Shown one piece after another: positions 18,820 through 27,369 of a DNA stretch of 64,000 bases (positions within the stretch are counted from its first letter, which is position 1; each line of letters begins with the position of its first letter). Source of the stretch: SBBG01 sp033717875. GTDB taxonomy: Bacteria > Pseudomonadota > Gammaproteobacteria > Ga0077554 > Ga007554. The position numbers and the translations under genes were made by a program. The stretch is taken from positions 37,370 through 101,369 of the forward strand of contig JADDKJ010000004.1 of assembly GCA_033717875.1 (NCBI GenBank), in the 5' to 3' direction. Below the pieces are notes generated by a model, which saw only the letters and a program-made list of their open reading frames with translations, was not told where the DNA came from and did not search any database.

Positions 18820-20385
18820 TCAGCTTCCCACCAGGTTTTTGATTCGCCCCAAAACATCGATATCGAGCAACTGCAAGGTCTCGATACCCGCAAAAACCGT
18901 CAGCAGGGCGAGCCCGGCCAGCGCGAAAGAACCGAGTTCGATACGCCGTTTCTGGGTTTGCGCCGCGGTCCATACCATGGCTACGCTGCCCAGCACAGGG
19001 ACTCCCGTGATCTCTGAAAGAGTACGGCGATCGTCAAATACCGGCCTGAGCTGCGACAGCAGAAATGCAAACACCAGCCCCGCCGCCAAACCGCCAAGCA
19101 TGACCAGCCCCATGAGCAACGGACGATTCGGCCCGGAAGGCGTGGTGGGAACAAATGGCGGATCGATCACGCGAAACTTGACCTCGTCGGCGCTCTCTCC
19201 GGCCTGCTGGGACATCTTGGCGGCCTCTCTGCGCGCCAGCAGCGTTTCGTAGTTCTGTTTGTTCACTTCATAGTCACGGTTGAGCTGGGCCATCTCCGTT
19301 TCAACCTGGGGGATGACGTCAACCATTCCCTTTAGCTGGGCGATCCGTCGGGTATGCTCGGCGACGCTCGTTCTCAAGGCTGCCACATTGGCATCGGCCT
19401 GACTCAAGGCAATCTTGACTTGCGCATATACCGGATTGGTTTCAGCCTGCGGGCCTTTCTTCGCCATGGATTTAAGCTCCTGCGCCTTTTGCTTCTCGAG
19501 ATCGGCCATGATGCGTTTGATCTCGATCACATCCGGGTGACGCTCGGTGTATTGCAGCAAGAGGCTGTCCATCCTGGACTGCAAATCGCGAATGCGTCCA
19601 TCGATCGCCGACGTGGAAAGCGTCGGCTGCACAATGGCGCTCGACTCCGAGTTCAGTTCCTCGTCCTCGAGCTGGCGCTTGATTTCATTGCGGCGGTTTT
19701 CCGCCTGACGCAATTCCAGCCGCGCCTGATCGAGCGCCGCCATTTCAGACTGCATGCTTTCGTAATATCCCTCACCGCGGGAGGGCATGATGCCGACATT
19801 CTTGCGCTTGAACTCCTTGAGCCTCTCTTCCGCCTCGACGAGACGCTGCTCGTATTCCTGGATCTGCTTGTCGATGAATTGCTGCGCGCTGTCCGAATCC
19901 TTGCGGCTTTCGCCAAGACTATTCTCAACGAATATCGTCAGCAGAGATTGCACCACCCGCTTGGCTAATTGCGGATCGGCATTGACATAGGAAATGGTGT
20001 ACAGATTTTCCCGCCCCGTGCCTTCCAGCGTGATCTGTTTGCTCAAGCCTTCGAGCAAGGACTCCATCTGCTCCGGTTGCTGGGCCTTCAGATCCAGGTC
20101 CGTCATGCGCGCCACTTTTTCCAGATTGGGGCGGCTGAGCAGAGTGCGGGTCATGAGGGCGACTTGCTGACCAACGTCGGTCTCGACCGTCAAGCCGCGC
20201 AACAAAGGCTTGAGCACCGATTGGGTGTCCACATAGACACGCGCCGACGCCTTGTACTGGTCGGGCATTTTGTAGACGATGATCCATCCCGCCGCGCAAA
20301 CCAGCCACGCCACCAACAACAGGAACCAGCGATGGCGCCAGATACCGCGCACATAGACCAATCCTTGGGCGATTATTTCTTGCAT
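18820..20385 (-). CDS. Polysaccharide chain-length determinant of XrtA system
   Basis: 521 residues from ATG 20385, chosen because GAGGTGG lies just upstream; the additional 35 in-frame residues derive from hairpin element B1. A helix near residues 18-38 (WFLLLVAWLVCAAGWIIVY), a long periplasmic coiled-coil section (about 150-380) with Gln, Glu and Arg heptads, and a second helix near 420-445 (LLMGLVMLGGLAAGLVFAFL) give the Wzz/PCP topology. It sets chain length together with the kinase encoded next. The gene is separated from the export lipoprotein gene by the two tandem family B elements. Confidence 0.93.
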   Translation of the reverse strand: MQEIIAQGLVYVRGIWRHRWFLLLVAWLVCAAGWIIVYKMPDQYKASARVYVDTQSVLKPLLRGLTVETDVGQQVALMTRTLLSRPNLEKVARMTDLDLKAQQPEQMESLLEGLSKQITLEGTGRENLYTISYVNADPQLAKRVVQSLLTIFVENSLGESRKDSDSAQQFIDKQIQEYEQRLVEAEERLKEFKRKNVGIMPSRGEGYYESMQSEMAALDQARLELRQAENRRNEIKRQLEDEELNSESSAIVQPTLSTSAIDGRIRDLQSRMDSLLLQYTERHPDVIEIKRIMADLEKQKAQELKSMAKKGPQAETNPVYAQVKIALSQADANVAALRTSVAEHTRRIAQLKGMVDVIPQVETEMAQLNRDYEVNKQNYETLLARREAAKMSQQAGESADEVKFRVIDPPFVPTTPSGPNRPLLMGLVMLGGLAAGLVFAFLLSQLRPVFDDRRTLSEITGVPVLGSVAMVWTAAQTQKRRIELGSFALAGLALLTVFAGIETLQLLDIDVLGRIKNLVGS

Positions 20386-20406
20386 CAATCCACCTCGGAG
20401 CTTACT

Positions 20407-20565
20407 TAAGGAAGCTCTGAATAATTCCATCCTGGAATTCTCAGAGCACGAAAAGCAAAAATGCGATTTTTGCTTTTCTTCATTTTTCAATCACTTGCCG
20501 TGATTGAAAAATGCCGGCACATCCCTGTGCCGCGGAACCTCTGAATTATTCAGAGGTTCCTTAAG
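20407..20565. repeat. Five-hairpin family B element, copy B1
   Basis: Five consecutive hairpins bounded by TTAAGG and CCTTAA. Stems read GCTCTGA/TCAGAGC with AATTCC/GGAATT (hp1), GAAAAGCAAAAAT/ATTTTTGCTTTTC (hp2), ATTTTTCAATCAC/GTGATTGAAAAAT (hp3), CGGCACA/TGTGCCG (hp4) and GGAACCTCTGAA/TTCAGAGGTTCC (hp5). It lies in the leader of the chain-length gene and abuts copy B2. No open reading frame of its own is credible. Confidence 0.85.
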
Positions 20566-20716
20566 AAAACGTTGAATAATTCCATTCTGGAATTCTTCAA
20601 CACAAGGAAAGCAAAAAATGTGATTTTCGCTTTCCTTCGTTTTCGATGGCGAACCGCCATCGAAAACGGCGACACTTCCATGTGCCGCGTGGAAGCGCCA
20701 ATATATCAGCGCTTCC
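20561..20716. repeat. Five-hairpin family B element, copy B2
   Basis: Same order of five hairpins as B1 but with altered arms that still pair: GTTGAA/TTCAAC, GGAAAGC/GCTTTCC, GTTTTCGATGGCG/CGCCATCGAAAAC, GCGACAC/GTGCCGC (one mismatch) and GGAAGCGC/GCGCTTCC. It ends 15 bases before the stop codon of the export lipoprotein gene. Tandem with B1, sharing the TTAAG joint. Confidence 0.85.
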
Positions 20717-20731
20717 ATAACAAATAAGGAG

Positions 20732-21391
20732 CTAGAACCAGGACTCGGGTATGATCAAGATATCCCCAGGCAGCATGTCAACATTGGCGCTGATATCGCC
20801 ATCCTTGACCAGATCCTCCAGGCGCACCTGAAACTGTCTCTGCTTTCCATCGACAAAGCGCACGATGCTGGCCTTGTTGCCATCGGCGAAGTCCGTGATG
20901 CCGCCCACCGCGATCATCAGATCGAGCATCGTCATTTTCTGGCGATAAGGAAGCGCCTGAGGCTTGGCGGCCTCGCCCACGACGCGGATCTGCTCGCTGT
21001 ACGGACCAATAAATCCTCCTACGATGACGGTGACGATAGGTTCCTTGATATATGTCGCCAGGGATTTTTCGATATCACGGGCCAGTTGGGTGGGCGTCTT
21101 GCCGCTGGCGGGCAGGTCTTCCACCAAGGGGGTAGTGATCTTGCCATCGGGGCGCACCGTCACGGACGTTGAAACCTCGGCATTGCGCCAGACAAAGATG
21201 TTGACGTTATCGCCCGGGCCGATGAGGTAGTTATAGGCGGCGGGGTCGGACGTGGAAGGCAGCGTGCCTTTGGTTGTCGGCAAAGGAGGATATTTCTTGA
21301 TGGCACAGCCCGCCAGGACCACAGGCAGCATAAAGACGCATACCGCCCGGATGAGGGGGCGACCCCGATACCGCGATAATGATATATTCAT
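20732..21391 (-). CDS. Polysaccharide export lipoprotein of XrtA system
   Basis: 219 residues. Lipoprotein signal with lipobox VVLAGC near residue 29, then the Poly_export domain (YLIGPGDNVNIFVWRN, a hallmark of Wza-like proteins) at about 55-135 and a SLBB-type domain with VVGEAAKPQALPY and LPGDILIIPESWF at the C-terminus. Smaller than Wza because exosortase loci encode a short version. Forms part of the periplasmic and outer-membrane conduit for the polymer. First gene of the visible operon; bioA is divergent. Confidence 0.93.
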   Translation of the reverse strand: MNISLSRYRGRPLIRAVCVFMLPVVLAGCAIKKYPPLPTTKGTLPSTSDPAAYNYLIGPGDNVNIFVWRNAEVSTSVTVRPDGKITTPLVEDLPASGKTPTQLARDIEKSLATYIKEPIVTVIVGGFIGPYSEQIRVVGEAAKPQALPYRQKMTMLDLMIAVGGITDFADGNKASIVRFVDGKQRQFQVRLEDLVKDGDISANVDMLPGDILIIPESWF

Positions 21392-21533
21392 TCGTTATTG
21401 ATCCCCTGTATCGACACCACTATGGAAACCTTGGTTGTACTGTTTCAAGCATAGCCTTTCGAGAATTACAGATTTGTTACGTGAACCTTTGATTGATTCA
21501 GAAGAATTCCAAGATGAAATATTCAGGGCTTTC

Positions 21534-21549
21534 TGCATTTTAGGCGCCC
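21534..21549 (-). promoter_or_regulatory. Possible sigma-54 promoter for XrtA operon
   Basis: On the minus strand GGGCGC-CTAAA-ATGCA resembles the -24/-12 pattern TGGCAC-N5-TTGCA, with GG and GC separated by ten bases. About 140 bases upstream of the export lipoprotein start. Exosortase A/PEP-CTERM systems are known to use RpoN with the PrsK/PrsR pair, which makes the match worth noting. Two positions deviate, so confidence is low. Confidence 0.3.
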
Positions 21550-21683
21550 ATTGTAGCAAATAACGTATGGTTTTTGGGGTGGCATTTGTAGGATTTTCTC
21601 CCTATGTTTTGTCATCTTCGTCTGGCCCATCGCTTGCGATCGTCCAGCTATTTGTCCACGCAACGATCATAATACTATATTTC

Positions 21684-23033
21684 ATGTTAAATCAATCCAT
21701 TAGAAATCGTGACCTGGCTGTTCTATGGCATCCCTGCACGCAGATGAAGGACCACGCATGGCTGCCGCTGATTCCGATCCGGCGCGGCGAAGGCGTATGG
21801 CTGGAAGATTTCGACGGCAAGCGCTATATCGACGCCATCAGTTCATGGTGGGTGAATTTGTTCGGCCACGCCAATCCGCGCATCAATGCCGCCTTGCGCG
21901 AACAGCTCGATACGCTCGAACATGTCTTGCTCGCGGGTTTTTCCCATGAGCCGGTGATCCGGCTTTCGGAACGGTTGGTTGCGCTGTCACCGCCCGGTTT
22001 GAACCGCTGCTTTTATGCCGACAACGGCTCGTCCGCCGTGGAAGTGGCGCTGAAGATGAGTTATCACTATTGGCGCAATCAGGGACAGACAAGCAAGACC
22101 AAATTCATCACCCTGAGCAACAGTTATCATGGCGAGACCTTGGGCGCGCTGGCTGTCGGCAATGTTCCGCTTTACAAGGAAACCTACGCGCCGCTGCTGA
22201 TGGAAACGATCAGCGTCCCCTCCCCCGACTGTTTTTACCGTGAAAGCGGCGAGTCCTGCGCCGATTACTCGCGTCGCATGTTCGCGCACATGGAACAGGC
22301 CCTGGAACAGCATGCCGGCCAGGTGTGCGCGGTGATCGTGGAGCCGCTGGTACAGTGCGCCGGGTATATGCGCATGTACGATCCGCTGTATCTCGCCCTG
22401 CTGCGCGCGGCCTGTGACAGGCACAACGTCCATCTCATCGCCGATGAAGTTGCCGTGGGCTTTGGCCGCACCGGCACGCTGTTCGCCTGTGAACAAGCCA
22501 ATATCACTCCCGACTTCATGTGCCTGTCGAAAGGGTTGACCGGGGGTTATCTGCCGCTATCCGTGGTGCTGACGACCGACCGCATCTACGAGGCCTTCTA
22601 CGACGACTATGAGAAGCTGACGGCCTTCCTGCATTCGCACAGTTACACCGGCAATCCGCTGGCCTGCCGCGCCGCGCTGGCCACGCTGGATATTTTCGAG
22701 CAGGACAAGGTGCTGGAAAAGAACCGCGAATTGGCCGAATGCATGCGCGCCGCCACCGCGCATTTCGCGGACCATCCCCACGTCGCCGAAGTCCGCCAGC
22801 GCGGCATGATTCTCGCCATCGAGATGGTCAAGGACAAGCCTTCGCGCGAACCCTACCCCTGGCAGGAACGCCGCGGCCTGCGCGTGTATCTGCACGCACT
22901 GGAAAAGGGGGCGCTGCTGCGGCCGCTGGGCAACGTCATTTATTTCATGCCGCCTTATGTCATCACGCCGGAGCAAATCGACTATCTCGCCGAGGTGGCG
23001 TGGGAAGGGATACAGAAGGCGACTTGCAAATGA
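21684..23033 (+). CDS. bioA: Adenosylmethionine-8-amino-7-oxononanoate aminotransferase
   Basis: 449 residues from ATG 21684; the upstream in-frame codons lie in an AT-rich intergenic region and are not protein-like. Class III PLP aminotransferase: WHPCTQMKDH at the N-terminus is diagnostic for BioA, YADNGSSAVEVALKM binds PLP phosphate, LIADEVAVGFGRTG carries the PLP-ring Asp, and the Schiff-base Lys is in CLSKGLTGGYLPL. Uses S-adenosylmethionine to aminate KAPA to DAPA in biotin synthesis. Other bio genes are not nearby. Divergent from the XrtA operon. The 150 bp upstream are AT-rich and hold its promoter; a clear BirA box was not seen. Confidence 0.95.
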   Translation: MLNQSIRNRDLAVLWHPCTQMKDHAWLPLIPIRRGEGVWLEDFDGKRYIDAISSWWVNLFGHANPRINAALREQLDTLEHVLLAGFSHEPVIRLSERLVALSPPGLNRCFYADNGSSAVEVALKMSYHYWRNQGQTSKTKFITLSNSYHGETLGALAVGNVPLYKETYAPLLMETISVPSPDCFYRESGESCADYSRRMFAHMEQALEQHAGQVCAVIVEPLVQCAGYMRMYDPLYLALLRAACDRHNVHLIADEVAVGFGRTGTLFACEQANITPDFMCLSKGLTGGYLPLSVVLTTDRIYEAFYDDYEKLTAFLHSHSYTGNPLACRAALATLDIFEQDKVLEKNRELAECMRAATAHFADHPHVAEVRQRGMILAIEMVKDKPSREPYPWQERRGLRVYLHALEKGALLRPLGNVIYFMPPYVITPEQIDYLAEVAWEGIQKATCK

Positions 23034-23082
23034 GGCATCTCGCACACTTCCCGGTGGGTTCGTCTTTGACGCTCCCAGGCGT

Positions 23083-23227
23083 TAGAACCTGTTCAAGATC
23101 TCGATCAAGGGATGCAGTGCAAGGCAAAATCGAAGGAAAAAGCGGAGCATACATGAAGTATGTGAGCATTTTGAGTTCGATTTTAACGCTGCAATGCGCC
23201 CTTTAGCGAGATTTTGAACAGGTTCTT
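23083..23227 (+). repeat. Family A palindromic element, copy A2 (diverged)
   Basis: 145 bp with inverted ends (TTAGAACCTGTTCAAGATC at left and its near-complement at right), an inner stem AAAATCGAA/TTCGATTTT, and a central CATAC-ATGAA-GTATG hairpin followed by TGAGCATTTTGAG, the same internal motif as A1. Lies between the convergent bioA and lipoprotein genes and touches the stop codon of the latter, so it may serve as a two-way terminator. Confidence 0.85.
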
Positions 23228-23894
23228 AGCGCTGAGCGGAACTAGCGTCCTGGCGCTTTTCAGCCGCGATGTCGCCACAGAATTCGGCCAGGGACGCAAG
23301 TATGCTCGCAAGGGCTCTGTTTGCCGCGATCGCGCCGCCGTGAGGGTCGTCGCTGGGCGCCTGCTCGGTGACATCGAACTCCCGGGCGCCGAGGACTTTA
23401 CCCGCCGCAACATCGATGACCTGTGCGCGCAGCGTAAAACGCATGCGGCCTGGGGTCGTGGTGAAGTCCTGTTGCAGGCGCATGAGTTCGGTGTCCAGCC
23501 TCAAGTCCGCCGCCACGGAACTCGGCAATCCCACCACGGCACGGAAACGGCCGTTGTGCTCAAGCGCCCTGACCAGGTGCGGCGCGATCATGCGCGCGGG
23601 GGCATCCACCCATTGGTTTTTCGAGAAATAGGCCAATTCCGGCGGCTTGTTCACATAGGCCATGCGGGGGGTATCGAAGCCGGGCATGGCGCGCGGTACG
23701 CTGACGGCGATCGTCAACGCGCCAGCCCCTGAAACGCTTGCCGACGACGGCCCAGGGTCGAGGGCAAACGTGGTGAGCGACGGCGACTTCACCGGTTGCA
23801 GCGACGTGCATGCGGCGATCAAGGCGATGCCCGATGCAAGCAGGATATATCCCGCGAGCCATGAGTGACGCGAAACAAAGCTGGGCCGACGCAT
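23226..23894 (-). CDS. ABC-type transport auxiliary lipoprotein (PqiC/YmbA-like)
   Basis: 222 residues. The signal peptide ends at lipobox LIAACT near residue 29. The mature part has the LTIAVSVPRAMPGFDTPRMAYVNKPPELAYFSKNQWVDAP region typical of DUF330/PqiC lipoproteins, which sit in the outer membrane and complement MCE transporters. Final gene of the mlaE-mlaF-mlaD cluster, 18 bases after the MCE gene. Its 3' end touches repeat A2. Confidence 0.85.
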   Translation of the reverse strand: MRRPSFVSRHSWLAGYILLASGIALIAACTSLQPVKSPSLTTFALDPGPSSASVSGAGALTIAVSVPRAMPGFDTPRMAYVNKPPELAYFSKNQWVDAPARMIAPHLVRALEHNGRFRAVVGLPSSVAADLRLDTELMRLQQDFTTTPGRMRFTLRAQVIDVAAGKVLGAREFDVTEQAPSDDPHGGAIAANRALASILASLAEFCGDIAAEKRQDASSAQR

Positions 23895-23912
23895 GATGGT
23901 TTCTTTGTCTTC

Positions 23913-24839
23913 TTATTCTCCGGGTCCTGGCGGCGGAGATTCCCTGCCCCTGACCAGCATCTCCGGGTTGCGTTCCAGCTCGTCTATCACTTGCCGGGTG
24001 GACGCGGTCAGAGTCTGCATTTCCATGAGCAGCCGCTGCAACTCGGGCACTGATTCCCCAACCAGGCGATGCACATCGGCTCCGATGCCCTCCGCACTTT
24101 GGCGAGCGCCAACACTTGCATGACCAACCTCCTCCGCCATCTTTTCCATGGCGGCGGCGCTCCGGCTCAACTGCTCGACCAGATCCTCCAGTCCGGCGCT
24201 GGCACGGGCGCTGTTCTCCACGGTACGTCCCGCGTCGCTCAACATGGCGTTGATGACCTCCCGTCGTGAGGCGAGCTGGCGAGAAAGTATAGCAAGATCG
24301 GCGAGCGTCTGTCGCAGAGTGCGCTGATTTTCCTCGTCCAGGAGGGTATTGAGATTCTCCGACGTGCGGTTGAGATTGGCCAGCAGCGTGCTTACTCCGG
24401 TATCCAGGCGCGCCAGCAGTGACTTCCCGCTGGCAATCACCGGCGGCTCCGCGTTTGCCGGTGGCGCAAGCAACGGCGCCTCGCGGCTTCCCCCCTCGAG
24501 TTCCAGATAGGCGATGCCGGTCAAGCCCTGGAGCCTCAGCATGGCTTTGGTATCTGTCTTGATGGGGGTGCCCCGTTCGATCTGCAGATCGAGCCGCACC
24601 TGTTCGGGGTTGGCGGGATCAAGCGATATTTTCCGCACCAAGCCAACCTCCACACCACGATACTTCACGGGAGCGTTGAGGCTCAGTCCTGAAACGGATT
24701 CGGTCATGTAGGTCACGTAGGGATCGTAGATCTTGCCGTATTGTTTGCCGGAGGCGAGCCAGAGCACGCCGGCGATCAATGCGGCCGTCAGCGCCAGCAC
24801 GAATAATCCGACGATGGCGTAGTTTATTTTCGTTTCCAT
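23913..24839 (-). CDS. mlaD: MCE-domain protein of lipid ABC transporter
   Basis: 308 residues from ATG 24839, which overlaps the ATPase gene by 16 bases; more upstream residues are read-through. One N-terminal membrane helix (YAIVGLFVLALTAALIAGVLWLA), then a single MCE domain (GLSLNAPVKYRGVEVGLVRKI) at about 40-115, then a long coiled coil with SENLNTLLDE, LADLAILSRQLASRR and LEDLVEQLSRSAAAMEKM. The coiled coil is longer than in E. coli MlaD and is like the needle-forming Pqi/Let proteins. Binds lipid in the periplasm and links MlaEF with the outer-membrane lipoprotein encoded next. Confidence 0.88.
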   Translation of the reverse strand: METKINYAIVGLFVLALTAALIAGVLWLASGKQYGKIYDPYVTYMTESVSGLSLNAPVKYRGVEVGLVRKISLDPANPEQVRLDLQIERGTPIKTDTKAMLRLQGLTGIAYLELEGGSREAPLLAPPANAEPPVIASGKSLLARLDTGVSTLLANLNRTSENLNTLLDEENQRTLRQTLADLAILSRQLASRREVINAMLSDAGRTVENSARASAGLEDLVEQLSRSAAAMEKMAEEVGHASVGARQSAEGIGADVHRLVGESVPELQRLLMEMQTLTASTRQVIDELERNPEMLVRGRESPPPGPGE

Positions 24840-25600
24840 GCCTGACGCCCCCGTGGCCCGTGGAAATATTCGCGAACGGCGGGATGTTCCGATTCGGAAA
24901 GTTCTTCCATCGTGCCTGTCGCAAGCACCCGCCGATCGGCCAAGACCGCGACCCGGTCCGCAACACGCCACAGCAGATCGAGGTCGTGTGTCACCATCAT
25001 GATGGTCAAACCCAGGAGTTCTTTCAAGTGCCGCACCAGCTCATCGATACCGCTCGCGCTCAGGGGATCGAGTCCCGCCGTCGGTTCGTCAAGAAACAGC
25101 AGCTCTGGATCGAGGGCGATGGCGCGCGCCAGCGCGGCGCGTTTTCGCATGCCCCCGCTCAACTCGTTGGGATACTTGGAACGGGCGTTCGCCGGCAAAC
25201 CGGTGAGTGCGATTTTGAGCGCCGCCAGTTCATCGATCAATTCGTCGCTTAGCGAGGTGTGCTCGCGCAGCGGCAGGCCGACGTTCTCCGTCACCGTCAG
25301 CGAGCTGAACAATGCGCCGCGCTCGAACATGACGCCCCAGCGCCGGCGCAATGGCAGAGCGGTCTCATCGTCGAGCCCAACCACCTCTTGCCCGAACACC
25401 CGAATCGAACCCGCGACAGGGCGTTGCAGCATGATGATTTCACGTAGCAGGGTCGACTTGCCGGAACCGCTGCCGCCGACCAGGGCGAAGATCTCGCCGC
25501 GCCTGACTTCCATGTTCAGGTTTTCGTGCACCACGGCTTCGCCAAACCGGGTATAGAGGTTTTCAACCTGGATGATCGGTTCCCCTCCTGCGTCACTCAT
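24824..25600 (-). CDS. mlaF: Lipid-transport ABC ATPase
   Basis: 258 residues from ATG 25600, which lies just past the permease stop. Walker A LVGGSGSGKSTLL, signature LSGGMRKRAALARA and Walker B LLFLDEPTAGLDPLSA are intact; the LSGGM variant is usual in MlaF. Energises retrograde or anterograde phospholipid traffic with the MlaE permease and MCE protein. Cytoplasmic peripheral subunit. Confidence 0.92.
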   Translation of the reverse strand: MSDAGGEPIIQVENLYTRFGEAVVHENLNMEVRRGEIFALVGGSGSGKSTLLREIIMLQRPVAGSIRVFGQEVVGLDDETALPLRRRWGVMFERGALFSSLTVTENVGLPLREHTSLSDELIDELAALKIALTGLPANARSKYPNELSGGMRKRAALARAIALDPELLFLDEPTAGLDPLSASGIDELVRHLKELLGLTIMMVTHDLDLLWRVADRVAVLADRRVLATGTMEELSESEHPAVREYFHGPRGRQAWKRK

Positions 25601-25601
25601 G

Positions 25602-26747
25602 TCACAGATCCAGCTTGCTGAAGACGATGGAAAAAAGGGCATCGGCGATAATGACCAGAAAAATGGCCTGGACGACGCTGACCGTGGTCTCCCGGCCGAC
25701 GCTATCGGCGCTGCCGGTAACCTGGAAACCCCGGAAACAGCCGACGATGGCGATGATGGCGGCGAATACCGGCGCTTTTCCGACTCCGATCAGATACGAT
25801 GACAGCGAAACAGCGTCACCCAGGCGATCCAGGAATTCGGCATACCCCACATGTAGCTGGGCTTTCGCCATGACCATGCCACCGAACACGCCGAGGATGT
25901 CCGCATAGACGGTAAGCAGCGGCAGCGCGACGAGCAAAGCCAGCACCTTCGGCAGCACCAGTTGTTCGATCGGCGCGACGCCGATGGTGCGCAGGGCGTC
26001 GACTTCCTCGGTGACTTTCATGGTGCCGATTTGTGCCGCATAGGCGGATCCGGAACGACCCGCGACGATGATCGCCGTAAGCAGGGGAGAAAGTTCGCGC
26101 AACATCGACAAGCCAACCAGGTCCGCGATGAAAATATTGGCGCCATAACGGCTCAACTGCCCCGCCCCCTGATAGCCGATCACGACCCCCATCAGGAAAG
26201 AAAGCAAGCCCACGATGGGCAGCGCATGAAAGCCCGAAGACTGGAGGTTGTGAAGGACAGGGCGCCAGCGAATCCGTCCCGGCCGCGATAGGGAACGGGC
26301 AAGCATGAGCGCGCATGCGCCAATGAAGGAGAGCATCGCCAGAATGTGATTCCCAACCCCCCAGGCCAGGCGCCCGACATGCTCCAGCATCCCGGGCCTG
26401 ATCGCCGGCAGCGCTCGCAGCGCGGTTTCCATTGCGGGAGCTTGAATGATCTGTAGCAACGATTGAAACTCGGGGCGTAAACCCCGCACGCTCACGGTGC
26501 GGCCGGCCTGCTCGAGCGAACGAATGACCCGGTGCAACAGCCACGCCCCGGCCGTGTCCATCTCCGTCAACGCAGATCCATCGACGATCGCCTCTCCGAT
26601 GTCGGGCCATGCCACAGCCGCGAGCTGCCGCTCCAGATGCCGCGCTTCGTGAACCGTCCATGCCCCGCTGCAATACACCGCGTGGGCCGACACGACAATT
26701 CGGGCCTCGCCGGTGGCCGGGAAAGAAACATACTTCTTGGTCGCCAT
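25602..26747 (-). CDS. mlaE: MlaE permease with N-terminal STAS domain
   Basis: 381 residues from ATG 26747 (a TTG three bases upstream is also in frame). The first about 110 residues form a STAS-like domain (AIVDGSALTEMDTAGAWLL), then the MlaE permease core with GLLSFLMGVVIGYQGAGQL, SMLRELSPLLTAIIVAGRSGSAYAAQIGTM and TVSVVQAIFLVIIADALFS. A fused STAS domain replaces the separate MlaB protein of E. coli. First gene of the operon mlaE-mlaF-mlaD-lipoprotein on the minus strand. Confidence 0.92.
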   Translation of the reverse strand: MATKKYVSFPATGEARIVVSAHAVYCSGAWTVHEARHLERQLAAVAWPDIGEAIVDGSALTEMDTAGAWLLHRVIRSLEQAGRTVSVRGLRPEFQSLLQIIQAPAMETALRALPAIRPGMLEHVGRLAWGVGNHILAMLSFIGACALMLARSLSRPGRIRWRPVLHNLQSSGFHALPIVGLLSFLMGVVIGYQGAGQLSRYGANIFIADLVGLSMLRELSPLLTAIIVAGRSGSAYAAQIGTMKVTEEVDALRTIGVAPIEQLVLPKVLALLVALPLLTVYADILGVFGGMVMAKAQLHVGYAEFLDRLGDAVSLSSYLIGVGKAPVFAAIIAIVGCFRGFQVTGSADSVGRETTVSVVQAIFLVIIADALFSIVFSKLDL

Positions 26748-26784
26748 CAATCCGCCGCTCCAGCTTTTCCATCAGATGTAGGGG

Positions 26785-26820
26785 GCGTCTCACGCACCCT
26801 CCGTGTGGTGCGTGAGACGC
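26785..26820. terminator. Perfect 13-bp stem-loop (terminator-like or repeat)
   Basis: GCGTCTCACGCAC and GTGCGTGAGACGC pair perfectly around a ten-base loop, between the TPM gene (upstream on the minus strand) and mlaE. No strong T-run follows, so it may be a dispersed palindrome rather than an intrinsic terminator. The short flank AGGGGGC / ACCCT extends it partly. Confidence 0.5.
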
Positions 26821-26870
26821 ACCCTACGAAACCGCATTCCTTGCCCGAGATCTTGAGCAGGCGCTTAACC

Positions 26871-27368
26871 TCAAAGCACCACCGGTCTATCCGGCAACTC
26901 GTTCGGATTCGCTCCGGCAGCGGGAAAATGTCTGGCGAGGTGCCAGGCAACGGCCTGGATGCCGTTGATGACGCCTTGCTGATAGCGCTGCGCTCTGAAG
27001 GCCGCTTCCATCTCGCGGCAAATGGTCTCCCACGCTTGCACTCCCACTTTGGTGTGGATACCGCGGTCGGCGATGATTTCCACGTCGCGATCGGCGAGCA
27101 GCAGGTAGATCAGCACGCCGTTGTTGTGCTCGGTATCCCACGTGCGCAACTGCGAAAACACCTCGATGGCGCGTTCGCGGGCGGATTGACCCCTGAGTAA
27201 CGCGGTGGTATGCAGTGCGCCTTCCACGGCAAAGCGGATTTCCCCCAGATGAGAGGTCTCGGAAGATTTGATCGCCTGTTCGATCGCATTCAGCGTGACG
27301 CGCGGGAAGATGCGGCCGACCTGCCAATGGGTCATCGTCAGATGCCTGATGATGCGATTTAGATCCAT
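26871..27368 (-). CDS. TPM-domain protein
   Basis: 165 residues from ATG 27368; begins MDLNRIIRHLTMTHWQVGR. The sequence has TLNAIEQAIKSSETSHLGEIRFAVEGAL and GVLIYLLLADRDVEIIADRGI, the TPM (TLP18.3/Psb32/MOLO-1) pattern with the conserved AD-R-x-V-E-I-I-AD-R-G strand. No signal peptide seen. Stands immediately after the YgcG-like gene (one-base gap); TPM, YgcG and LemA genes commonly co-occur. Function unclear, possibly envelope maintenance. Confidence 0.85.
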   Translation of the reverse strand: MDLNRIIRHLTMTHWQVGRIFPRVTLNAIEQAIKSSETSHLGEIRFAVEGALHTTALLRGQSARERAIEVFSQLRTWDTEHNNGVLIYLLLADRDVEIIADRGIHTKVGVQAWETICREMEAAFRAQRYQQGVINGIQAVAWHLARHFPAAGANPNELPDRPVVL

Positions 27369-27369
27369 A

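Noticed and set aside
20491..20718. Small minus-strand frame of 75 codons
   Set aside because: Lies entirely in hairpin elements B1/B2; its codons reflect stem arms, not protein.
21567..21683. Upstream start for bioA giving 39 more residues
   Set aside because: AT-rich, hydrophobic and absent from BioA proteins; the ATG at 21684 leads straight to the conserved WHPCTQ region.
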